Positions 23,545-34,100 of a stretch of DNA of 64,000 nt are shown here, piece after piece. Every line of letters starts with the position of its first letter. Position 1 is the first letter of the stretch. The translations under genes were made by a program, and so were the position numbers. Source of the stretch: Rallus limicola (lineage: Eukaryota; Chordata; Aves; Gruiformes; Rallidae); contig JAKCOZ010000001.1 in NCBI GenBank assembly GCA_022605955.1, positions 18,034,146 to 18,098,145 on the forward strand. Reading direction: 5' to 3'. The notes under the pieces are model-generated. The model did not search any database, had not been told where the DNA came from, and saw nothing but the letters and a program-made list of their open reading frames with translations.

Positions 23545-25456
23545 TCAGTGTGGGGAGGGCAGTGCAGCCAGCCCAAACAGCAGTTGGGTGAAATCCAACA
23601 TGGGGGAAAGGGCAGAGCTACTTGAGTGGGGGCTTCTCTGACATGGCTACCATTGATATTAGCTCAGGATATGTCTGTCGAGAGGATAACAGGGGTGTGT
23701 GATTGCTCCCTTGGTTCTGCGCATCATGAGACCAGGCAACACAAATGGGGAAGGCAGCTGTTCAGAAACCCTCCCACCCTCCAACAAATCCAGCTGGATG
23801 CATGATTTCTTTTGAATGTTAAAGCAGCAACCTAACTACTGTGACCTTTCCCCTGGCTTTTATACCTCCTGTGGGTGGGCAAGAGACATTACTAAACCCT
23901 GGGTGAGTGTGTTACACTGTTTTAACTCTCTCTGGCTGCACTCCTACCTCTCACTGCAACAGGGAAGTCAGGGCTGGAGCAGGACTGACCAGGCAGGTTT
24001 GAAGCTTAAACACCAAAAGCTTTCCTGGGAACCTGAGCACATTCACTCCCACAACTGGGACTCATAGCTCACATCTCATACATGATATATTTTTCCAAGA
24101 AGGAAGTCTCTAGACAGACTCACAAGATGTACTGAGTGGCTCAGGACACTTCAGGAGATGTAAAATGTTACAATTCTGGATCAGTTCTCCTGGAAAGGGT
24201 TTGAAGGAAGACACCAGGAATGTGACAAGATAGATGAGGCTCCCTCAGTCTTTGCATGGCAGCTACAGCCCTTTCAAGTCATGGAGTCTAAGCTAGCAGC
24301 TAGGTCAGGCCCATAACGCTCCTGGGAAAGTTCAAGGGACAGCCCTGTGTCTTCTTGTTCTGTCTCCTAAGCTCCTGAGAAACCCGCTACTCCTGGCCAG
24401 ACTTGGAGGAGTTAAAAGGATCTATCAGGGCAGAGAGAGGAGTCCTGCATTACCAAGAGCAGCCAATCCTGCACATCAGGGATGCAGGAGAAACTCAGGG
24501 TTACTGCCAGTCAGTTCAAGAGGGAGCAGCAGGCAGTCATTTTACTGCCTTTCATCTGGAGCTGTTTTAGTATTTGTATTTATTTCTTCGCTTTCTTTAT
24601 GTCTTTCTTCCTATTAAAGAAAAAAAGGAAAGAGAGAAAAAAAGGGGATAAAAGGGAACAGCTCTTGTCTTCTGTTAAATTTGAAGGTAAGGTATTCAGG
24701 ATGCAAATTAGCAATAACACATCAAAACAGAAATGATGATAACATCTAGTTAAGGCTGTTAAATTGCTCCTTCAGCTCTGGGGGTAAGAGAGGAGTGTGA
24801 CAGTTCAGGAGTCTGAAAAGGAGCTAAGATTTGTATTTAACTCTCAGCTAAACAGCAGCAGAAATAAACATTCAGGAAGCAACAGGAAGGGCTGAGGGAT
24901 GCCCCAGAGGGAAATTTCTCTTTTCCCACAGGTAGAGACAAAGGAGAAAACGTGGATTTTTACTGTTCAAACTTTCAACAGTAATGGGAAAAACTCATAA
25001 ATCTAAAGAGGGTGTTTCAGCCTTCTGTGAGCTTCCTGTCCCTCCATCACTCCGTTGTTCACCCTGAGCAGCATGCATTGATCTGGGCTTCAGGTATGGA
25101 CGAACGATCACTCTGCCATCCCCAGCTGCTTGCTGCTGGCTGCTGCCCGTGCCCAGGCTGTCTCATTATTGAACTCTCTTTCAAGGTACTCAGAGATGGC
25201 TGGGTTGCCTACTGCACCATTATGAAAGCCACAGATCAAGAAAAATTATTGTGCTGAGCTATTCCCCCTTCCTTTAAGACCTATTTTCTCTTTGTTTCTG
25301 TCATTTACTTCAGCTGCTACTGAGTTGCCAGTACATTGTCTCTTCCCTGTCAGAGATAATCTGCATTCTTATGGAACTGCCTGTTTTTTTCCGTGTCTCA
25401 TTTATCACTTTTACAGCTGCATGGCCAGCAAGACAAATGTTTCCATGCCCAATATC
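23545..25456. other. Unique non-coding DNA, no gene seen
   Basis: Single-copy sequence with a purine-rich low-complexity patch at about 24617-24660. No exon or transposon was recognised. Confidence 0.55.
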
Positions 25457-25458
25457 TG

Positions 25459-25625
25459 GAGCAGCAGTCTTCAACTTATTTGGCTTACTGATCCCTAGCA
25501 CTTCTTCAGTAAATGCACAAACTGCTTTAGAGATTAAATTAACAAGCATCTTTCCTTCAATGCCTGTGAAACAGTCTACAGACCACAGAGATTTTGCCAA
25601 ACGTAGTTGAAAACCATCTCTCTAG
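25459..25625. mobile_element. Possible small hAT-like DNA element
   Basis: The left edge reads GAGCAGCAGTCTTCAACT and the right edge, reverse-complemented, reads GAGAGATGGTTTTCAACT. The two share about three quarters of their positions in inverted orientation, about 165 bp apart. The motif resembles the GTGGTTCTCAAC/TTGAAAACCAC ends of Charlie/MER-type hAT non-autonomous elements. No clear 8-bp target duplication is visible, so this is tentative. A minus-strand frame over the region (25310-25600) matches no protein I know. Confidence 0.35.
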
Positions 25626-25789
25626 AAAGACCTGAATTCCCTTCAGACCTCTTCATTTAACATGTTCCCGTTTCCTTCTCATTTTTCCCTTTTACTTCTT
25701 CCTCCTTCCTTCACCTGTTTCTGTTTCTTTTCCCTCTCTCATACCTACTCTTTTCCATGCGTACTGATATCTATCTTTTTCTTTTTAGT

Positions 25790-26125
25790 TCCATCATCAA
25801 AATGGTGGAAAACTAGGCATTATTAATTTGCTGGTGAGCGTCTCCTCCCGCTGCCGTGCCAGGGGTGGTCCTGCTGCTCTTCATACATATTTTCCATGCT
25901 GAAAGATTAGTAACACATGCCAAGCTTTGCGCCTAAAGCAGCCCAGATCACGCTAAGCACCGCTGGTCTTGGAAAGGCAATAACTCACACCATTCAGTCC
26001 CCTGCACAGAAATGGGCCAAGCGAAAGGGTTTATCTTTGGGAGGGATTTTTAATAGGGATATTATTTTTCCTGACCATAATGCCAACCATTTGCAGGATT
26101 TCATTAAACTCAGAAGTGAGACACA
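25790..26125. other. Candidate conserved non-coding element
   Basis: A unique block that keeps several CpGs (GAGCGTC, CCCGCTGCCG, TTGCGCC, CACGCTAAGC, GCGAAAGG). It carries ATTATTAATTTGC, GTTTATCTTTGG and GGGATTTTTAATAGGGATAT, which read like homeodomain, GATA/TCF and related cores. It has no credible coding frame. An enhancer role is only inferred from this texture. Confidence 0.28.
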
Positions 26126-27224
26126 AGTGTAAGAAGATAAGTTTTAAAGGGAGAATTGGATTATTGCTGAAATTTTCTCTGAAAGAGTCACATACGTTTA
26201 TATTTCACAGCATTAAGTGTATGTGCCTGGGTAAAAGTGGATCTGGATTGAGGTCCTCAGGGCTTTCCAGCTAGGAACTTCGCAGTAAGAAAGGCTAATC
26301 TGGATGCAATGTTTCCAGTCCAAAACACTTGGAAAAATCACGTCAGCTCCCCAAAACCATTAGGTTAACTTTAAAAAAACCTTCAGATTTAAAAATGTAA
26401 TAATTTTCTGTTTTCTCTTCCTTTGAATCACAAGCAGGAGGTAGGAAGAAAGCCCAGACAGCTGTCCAACAGGACCCATTGTGAATGGGAGATGCTCAGC
26501 AAATCTGCAAGTGAATTGCCTCCCATAAAGGAATGATTGGAAAGCTGATTTGGCACCCAAATCTCTATCACTGTACTCAGCTCACCCCGCCATGTCTCAC
26601 AGTTGTGTGCAGGCTAGGTCTGCAGAGCTAGATGTGTATGTGTGTTCAGGTTATATCAGGTCAAGCCCAGAGCCTCATTAATGCAGTCACATAGTTTCCA
26701 AGCCAGAGATAGCCTGCACCCACACCTCTGGCCAGCTCAGCCTCTCCACATCTGTGTGCAGAGATGTGCCCAGCAATGCCTGCATGCTTTGAGCCCCCCA
26801 CATGGAAAAATGGCAATCCCTCCTTTCCTGCCAGCCATGGGAGATGCTCCCATGTGCTTCATTCCTGCTTTCTCTCCTCCTTTGTATGCTTTCTGTTCAG
26901 CTCTGCCTTTTTGTCATTAGGTAGAGCCTGGCATCAGAAGTGATTCTGTTTCAGAGGAGCTCCCCACAGGTCCAGAGATCCACACCAAAGGGAAATTCAC
27001 AAGACTGCAGCACTTGGCCTGTGACTTGTCAAAGACTTGCCTGTATGTGTTTAACTTTAGGCACTCTGAAGGCACACTTCAGGTAGCAGTGAAGTCAGCG
27101 GAACTGCTCACAGAGCACAAAGTGCAGTGCATGCTGAATACATTGCATGATTGGAGCCTGAGGCTATAGGGACTCTGGGGCAGGACTTTTCTCTTCACAG
27201 TTATTTCTATCATCAGAATGATAT
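26126..27224. other. Unique non-coding DNA, no gene seen
   Basis: Single-copy sequence. The 92-codon frame at 26642-26920 is proline/histidine-rich without a recognisable domain and is probably chance. Confidence 0.5.
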
Positions 27225-27315
27225 CCCACTCAGACGATGTGTTTCCCCTGTCCCCAAAGCACTTTACAAAGGAAATCAGTACCAGCCGCATTGTGCAACA
27301 GAAGAAGCTGAGGGG
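27225..27315 (+). mobile_element. MIR-like SINE fragment, degraded
   Basis: CAAAGCACTTTACAAAGG, followed about 40 bases on by CAACAGAAGAAGCTGAGGGGC, follows the order of the MIR core: AGCGCTTTACA, then TTTACAGATGAGGAAACTGAGGC. The copy is short and decayed, as expected for a repeat this old. The call rests on pattern memory. Confidence 0.5.
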
Positions 27316-28562
27316 CAAAAAGAGCATAGGATACTGATGAGTCCTCTCATACATTTGCCATTTAAGCCCTGTTCCTGCAAAGTGTCCTGAAATTTGGAGG
27401 TACAAGATGCTCTAAAACAGTGCCATACTCCTCATCTCCCTTGTCAAAATGATAGATGCACTACAGCAAAACATGGTCTTTCATAACAAGAAATGTTTTA
27501 TTCCATGAGTGATTCAGCTCAAGAAGCAAGCCAATGGTCTGGGGTGCTGGGCCTTTAAATTTGCCAACATTACACATCATGTCACTGCAAAATGGCCTCT
27601 GTCACTCCCAAAGTTTGGGAATACCTGTAGTAATTAAAAACAAATAAACTACTACACTAGATTTCACAGTCTGTCCAGGAAACAAGTGTTTCTGATCTGT
27701 TTTGGATTTGTTTTTGCTCTTGTTGGTATGCTGGGTTTAACTGAACAGCTTTACAGCCGCATTGAGCAAGGCAATTAGGTTTTCTTCTATGTTTTTATAT
27801 CTGCTAATCAAATTGATAACCCCTTTTCTCTATATTCCCCCCTTAAAATAAAAAGAAAAACGCAGGAGGTAGAGGTGTAGAGGTCCTCTCCAGAGATATA
27901 GAGGTAGAACCTGCCTTGCCCTTTGCAAGTCTGAGGAGGTGGTACTGTCTGAACATAAAAATCAGATTATGTACTTTATAAAAAGGTACATCTAGTCTAT
28001 GAATAAATTTAGCATAAAATTTGATGTTCTCCTGAGACTTCAGGAATTAGTAAAAAATCACTTGCTGACTCCAAACAAATAGTTATTATAGGTTTCTAAA
28101 TTGGAGATCACATTGTCTTGGTGAAGTGCCTGGTGAAAAAAAAAGTTCTTCTGTCCTGCTGCTTGGAGTCATAATGTTTCCACTATATGGAAAATCTTTT
28201 TAGGAAGGAATTTGTGTGAGAGTGAGACTGCAGGTATGACTTCATACACGGTCAAGAAAAATATGTGCTGGATTGTTATTAAGTTGGTATTACCAAGAAC
28301 ACCCAAAGTCATGGACTGGGTTAAAAGTGTCCTGAGATTTTTAAAGAGAAAGATAATTTTATAGTTTTGTACCTTTATTTTGCTATCTCATTTTGGAGCT
28401 CTTCAGGTGTCTTCTTTAGGGTTTATCTCATCATATGTCATAGTTTTATGCATTATAGCTGGGATTATCATGTAACACAACAGTCCGGGAAGCCATAGTT
28501 TGATGAAAGCCATCATGTTTTCCCTAAAGTTGCCACTGCTCAGTCATTTGACAAGCTTTGAC
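27316..28562. other. Unique non-coding DNA, no gene seen
   Basis: AT-rich single-copy sequence. A phrase at 27604-27620 (CACTCCCAAAGTTTGGG) loosely resembles a hAT-element end, but no partner end was found. No coding exon was seen. Confidence 0.5.
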
Positions 28563-28907
28563 AGCAGGTTGAGGGAGTTGATCCTTCCCTTCAGCACTGG
28601 TGAGGCCACACACCTGGAGTGCTGAGTCCAGTTCTATCCAAGCTGTCCAGTACAAGAGAGGCATGGATATACTGTAGAGAGTCCAATCAAAGGCAACAAA
28701 GGTGATTAAGGGACAGGAGCATCTTGCAGGTTGACCAAGTAGGTTGTGGAGTCTCCATTCTTGGAGCTGTTCAAAAGCCACCTGGACACAGTCCTGGGCA
28801 GAGTGCTCTAGGGCTCTAGGTGGCCCTGCTTGAGCAGCAGGCTTGGACCATGTGGCCTCCATAGGTGCCCTCTAACCTCCACCAGTTTGTGATTCTCTGA
28901 CTCCCTT
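28563..28907 (+). mobile_element. CR1 LINE fragment, sense, internally deleted
   Basis: It opens with AGCAGGTTGAGGGAGTTGATCC and CTGGTGAGGCCACACACCTGGAGTGCTG, which correspond to the CR1 ORF2 region after the reverse-transcriptase domain. After GTGATTAAGGGACAGGAGCATC it jumps, at about 28710-28740, to GTGGAGTCTCCATTCTTGGAG near the end of ORF2. It then runs through the 3' end (CCTCTAACCTCCACCAGTTTGTGATTCTCTGA). About 300 bases of the usual middle are missing. No frame survives; the antisense frame at 28524-28862 is a by-product. Confidence 0.88.
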
Positions 28908-28944
28908 CTATTTTTCCGAGATGTATGACCTAGGGTTCCTGGTT

Positions 28945-29572
28945 GGCAGTGTGCCCTGGTGGCTAATAGGGCCAATTGGATCCTGGGGTGCATCAAAAGT
29001 AGCATGGCCAACAGCTCAAAGGAGGTGATCCTCCCCCTCTACTCTGGCCTGGTCAGGCCCCACCTGAAATATTGTATCCAGTTCTGGGGTCCCTGGTATA
29101 AAAGGGAGAAGGATGTCCTGGAGAGTCCAGAGAAGGGCTACAAAGATGATTAAAGGAGTGAAGCATCTTCCCTGTGGGGATAGGCTGAAAGAACTGGGAC
29201 TGTTCAGCCTTGAGAAAAGAAGGTTAAGAGGGTATCTTATTAATGTTTATAAATGTCTCAAGTGTGAGACGCAGGGGGAAATGGCCAGCCTCTTTTCTAT
29301 GGTGTGTGGAGACCAGGCAAGGGACAATGGTTTCAAGTTGGAGCACAGGAAGTTCCGCACAAACATGCAGAAGAACTTTTACACAGTGAGGGTGACAGAG
29401 CCCTGGGACAGGCTGCCCAGGGGGATTGTGGAGTCTCCATCTCTGGAGATATTCAAGACCTGTCTGGATGCCTATCTGAGTGATATGTTCTAGGGATCCT
29501 GCTTTGGCAGGGGAGTTGGACTTGATGATCTCTGGAGGACCCTTCCAACCCCTATGATTCTGTGATTCTGTG
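28945..29572 (+). mobile_element. CR1 LINE 3' part, sense, with intact 3' end
   Basis: A 628-bp 5'-truncated CR1, the best preserved in the window. It runs from GGCAGTGTGCCCTGGTGGCTAA to the diagnostic tail CCTTCCAACCCCTATGATTCTGTGATTCTGTG. It lies 37 bases after the end of the previous CR1, in the same orientation. The tail contains two ATTCTGTG units, the short 3' repeat by which CR1 ends instead of poly(A). No target duplication is expected or seen. Confidence 0.95.
28959..29493 (+). pseudogene. CR1 ORF2 C-terminal remnant (reverse transcriptase polyprotein tail)
   Basis: Two overlapping plus-strand frames, 28959-29153 and 29113-29493, together read as the C-terminal end of CR1 ORF2, the endonuclease/reverse-transcriptase polyprotein. 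Recognisable words include HLKYCIQFWGPWYK, RRATKMIKG, GLFSLEKRRLRG, NGFKLEHRKFR, NFYTVRVTEPWDRLPR and ESPSLEIFKTCLDAYL. These correspond to the domain after the reverse-transcriptase core. The catalytic core and the N-terminal endonuclease are absent because the element is 5'-truncated. A frameshift near 29113-29150 separates the two halves, so no functional enzyme could be made. The 126-codon second half is unusually open for a CR1 relic, which suggests a fairly young copy. Confidence 0.9.
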
Positions 29573-31014
29573 TTCAGTCATATCCAGGCAGCACAAGGGG
29601 CCTCCTTCCTCAGGCACAAGGCTTGTGCTCATGGAGTCTAAAACTGTATTGTCTTTTGGTGCATCCTAGAGAATGCACTGGTATATTTAAAACTACCAAC
29701 TCATGTGGGTACACTTGTGCCAGGGCTGAATCTTTGTACTGCACTATACAAAGATTGTGTTCTCCAGCTACAATAGGAATGATGTTTTTCTTCTTAGTTT
29801 TAAGATCCTTGCTTCTCTGGTCCTTTTGTATGAAGTTAAAAGGATATCATACACACTGCTTATTCCAAGTCATTCTCAATTCTGCCAGTACTGACAGCCC
29901 CAATTTCTTAATCAAGACAATAAGTTCCAAACAGTTTTGAAGCAATTAGAATCAACTAGAGGAGGGGAGTTGAAATACTGCAACATTATAAAAAAAAAAA
30001 AAAAAAAAAAGAAACCCCACAGAATTACCAATAGTGAAAGATGTAACACTGCTTAAACAGTAATGATGCAGTGCTGGGTCTATTAACTACAGTCCCAAAT
30101 TCAATCAAATAGTTCTGAGAGAGAGGCTGATTTAACAAATATTTTTTTTTCCACTTCTGGGCTGATATCATTGATGACATTCTGTCTCATGGTCACACAT
30201 AAAAAGAAAAGAACAAAATAATAAGGGGTCTGGTTGGCTCTCAGTCAGAGAATAACTCGGGCTTACTCAAGATTTATGCTAGTGGTGGTAAGTTGAGCCT
30301 TGCTATATAAGCTGAGATCACTAAATTATCTGTGTCCTAGAAAATGAGACTAACGAGAAAAAGCTGTAACTCATGGTTTTCCTGTGTCAATGGTATTCTA
30401 GAAAGCTCATTGCTTTCCTATGGACATACTTCTCATTGCTGTCAACAGATTGCAATAGGATATCGCTTTTGTCTGTCGTTTGTCTACCTTTTATAACAGA
30501 GTAATTCTACCAGAGTCAACAAAGACACCCAAGAGAAACCACAAATAGGCCTGAGGCATGTGAAAATAGGACCTGACTGGTAACCTCTGCATTACAGACC
30601 TGTCTGTAATCTCTATCCTATAGACATTTCCAAGAATTATGAGGACAAGCGTAACAATTACAGTATGTTGAAAAGAACTGAAAAGGGAAGTTTAATTTTA
30701 TTTTTTTTAAAGGAAACCTGAAGATAAGTTTAGAAATTCATGCTGAAGCATGGGTGGTTTGCACACAGTGGAGTCCATATATGCATCACTGGCCATAGGG
30801 AATATGGCTCAGAGGGTTTACTGGCCCTAGAAAAAGGAACTAGAAAACAGATCCTGCTCTCCTGTCCTGCTTTTCATTTCCTTGTCTACTCCAGCTTCCA
30901 ACTCTACATGAAACTATCTTGAGGTTAATGAGAAAACTCATTGAGAAAAGAGGCAGCAGGACTGTCCCTTTGGTAGAATACATAGGGTCAGCACAGCCAT
31001 TTTTGCCTACGACA
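29573..31014. other. Unique non-coding DNA with a long poly(A)
   Basis: Single-copy sequence. The 105-codon frame at 29623-29940 has no domain I recognise. The run of 21 A at 29990-30010 is recorded separately. Confidence 0.5.
29990..30010. repeat. Poly(A) tract, 21 bases
   Basis: The longest homopolymer in the window, following CAACATTAT and followed by GAAACCCC. I see no AATAAA signal or gene-like sequence upstream and so do not call a processed pseudogene. Confidence 0.85.
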
Positions 31015-31017
31015 CCT

Positions 31018-31150
31018 TCATTACAAATTACTTACCTGTAACCTTGGTTGCACTGAAACCGAAGTACCATTAGTGCATATTTCTAAGGGACCCATCAGTA
31101 ACTTGTGGATGAGATTACCTACCAATAGACAGACTCATCCTCTCAAACTG
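31018..31150. mobile_element. Possible ancient vertebrate repeat edge
   Basis: The phrase ATTACTTACCTGTAACCTTGG resembles the opening words of old dispersed repeats in amniotes that start TTACTTACCTGTAA. Nothing beyond this phrase is diagnostic, and the other end was not found. Confidence 0.25.
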
Positions 31151-34100
31151 CCGCCCCCCCCATCCATGCTTATTGGAAAATACTTCAGTGCCACACTCAG
31201 TGAGCCACAGGCCTATTATTGTAGCTAATTGGAAATTCCCTGCTTAGTTTACTTAGTCCTTCCTGCAGAAGAAGTGCCTGTTCATCAAAAATAAAATTCT
31301 TCTTTGAGACAGTTTAACTGCTGTGAAGTTGTTGTGAAACCACTGATAGGCTTCCAAAATCTGCCTGAAAACTTTGCCTGGCTTTCTACCAGCCCACCTT
31401 TCTAGCTGGATGTCAACAAGTCCCACTTTTTAGGCTCCTAGTCTGCTTGCCAGTTTGCTCTCCTGGCAGGCTGATAAGGGATGGAGCCCAGCCCTTGTCA
31501 GATGTTTCAAAGCCTCCAGGTCCCCAGCCTCTTCTTGTCACAAAGCATTTAGGCTTTCATGGCTTGTGGACTTCAGGTATGCTGGTCTTGAGCTCAGCGG
31601 TGAAGCTGACAAGGAATGTGAACCTGGAAGCTCCAAGTCTGGCATTTTCCAAACTCTGAGGCTCCTTATTCAGCAAATGTTATAAATGATTTCTTCTTGT
31701 TTCCCCCAGCAGAAATCAGCTTCCAGTAGAAATGGGATTGTTCTGGTTCCTGATCCATTCACCCCATGAATTTAAAAACATCTGGCTTTCTATACTTAAA
31801 ATGAAAACAGTATCCAAACCCTAACATATCATTTCTGCAGAGCTCTACCTACTAGTATGTAACTAAACAATACAAAATACAAACTCACAGAGCCCCTTTT
31901 GGGTAGAAGTCTCCAACTTGTCAGTGATTGGTTTTAGGAGTACTATAGTCCCACATTAATAATAACAACAACCATAACCATCTGTTTAAAGAAGATGGAG
32001 ATTTCCTTTCAGAATCCACAGTTATATTCCCAATAACTGACTCATTGTGTGTGTTCTGCAATGATATTATTTTGCATCCACTTTTGTCACAGCACAATAC
32101 TATTTATTACAATTGCACAACTTAGGAAAAAAGGCACAGGCTTTTCAGTTACATATGGGTTTATTTTACTTTATCTTTATTTCTTTTTCTTTGATGTTCC
32201 TGTGCTGTTAACACAAATACAGTGTTATTACAGCTTAAGTGAGACTCCTCTCCACAAGTTCAGTTAACAATAGCAGACAGCTCAAATGTATTTAGAGAGT
32301 ATTTTACCTTAATTACTGGAAAGCTACCCTTATATGAAAATCAAGAGGATCAGAGATAAGCATGTGTAACCTCAGCAGTCCCCAGAGGGTTGCCTTGCTT
32401 GAAAGATGTCATGGTATCATCTGTATTATACAGATCTATTGGAAGCTCCATTTTAAATTCTTTAATATATCCAGAGAAAATATCTGCACCTAGAAAAGCA
32501 TAATCAGATCAACATACAATCCCACTACAGACCTTGTAAAACAGCTGCAACAAAAATGCTTTGTTATTTCTATGCTAGCACCTAAGACATCTGGATCCAT
32601 GGACACCTCAAGAATTCCAGCCTAACCAATATCACTGCTTGCATGAGGTCTATTTCTCAAGATATCTTCAGAAATGACTGCCATGAATAACAATCATGTA
32701 GTGACAATCCAAGTTATGTATCTGACAGCAAATGCTTCAATATAACAAAGGCTGAGACATAATGAAGCATTTGAGAAGACTTAGTTTGAACATAGGGCTG
32801 ACAGTAAAAGTTTATAATGGAAGTAAATTGCAAATTGGATTCAGCACATCAGAAATGTTAGTACAGTAAGAACAGAGAAGCCTCAAAAAGTCCTTCTGGG
32901 TCCGAGAATGATTTTTCCTTTGCTGTCACTTCCTCTTGCAAAGAAAATTTCCCCTTCCTTCCAACTTTGCACCATGGGCCACAGTAACAGATTTTTCATT
33001 CTGGTGCCTTAATTCTCATTTTTCTCACCTCTGTCTAAGCTTTGGTTTTCACTGCCACATCAACATCATCATTTAAGAAGAACTAGGCCACGTGTACTCT
33101 GCAGATACTTACTGCCCACTGCTAAGATGGAGGTTTCTGCACAGTGCTTCATTATCTGGTAAATGTTAAGCATCCAGGGTCTTTTACATCAAAGATAATG
33201 CCAGAAGACAGTTGATTCACTTGACTCTGGGAATGCACTGGAAAGGGTGGAGACCAATCTGAGGGGCTGACAGCAGCCTCTGCATCTATGAATCTGACAT
33301 ATGAGATGGATGCAATCCAGATGCAGTGTATTGAAAGTATGAATGAGACTGGACCTTTGACCATGAGGATCAAAAAGATTCTGTGACCCAGGCAGAGATT
33401 ATTGAAATCAAATCCCAAAAGTCAGTATAGGGTGGTTTAGTGCCACAAAAGACATCTAAAAATATGCCTAAACTATCAACTGAACTGGGTGTGCACATCC
33501 AACTCTTGTGACACCTGCTACTGTAAATGCCACCAAACTCTTTTCTTAACCAGTGCCTGTCTTACCTGAGCCAACATGTGAAGAACTTTTTGAAAATGTG
33601 GTTAACACTTGACCTGGGCAGTACTGTAGTCATAAGTCTTAATATTCAAAGAAATACCTGCAACGTGGTGGCACCTGAGTCTGCATGTGGTTTTAAGAAG
33701 CAACAAAGACTGTTGACACCTGTTGCATCTCTGATCAGACCATTGCTGTCTGGATCCAGCAATGGAGAGAAGGACAAAATCTTGGCAAAATCTTGGCAAA
33801 ATCCAGTGATGCAATATCCACTGAAAAGGCTAGTAACCATTGAATAAACATGAGGAATGAGGACCACTGGTGACAAAGAAATGTACTGGATCATTTTCTG
33901 CAGTAACTTCTATACTTGGAGCGTCTTGCAGAAAAATGAGGATTTGCAGAAAAAAATTTATTTGCTGAAACAGAAGTTTCTGTTGTAAAAACATCAGTGT
34001 TGCTATGAAAGTTTTATCAGGAAGGTTTCCTAAGTCCAGAGTAGGATTTAAGGTCACGGTCAGAGATGGAGACAGAGCCAAAAGCCAGTAGTTGTGCCCT

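Noticed and set aside
28524..28862. 112-codon minus-strand frame
   Set aside because: It is antisense to a CR1 element. Antisense CR1 frames are a common by-product.
29940..30010. Processed pseudogene ending in a 21-A tail
   Set aside because: No polyadenylation signal, no coding-like upstream sequence and no target duplication were found.
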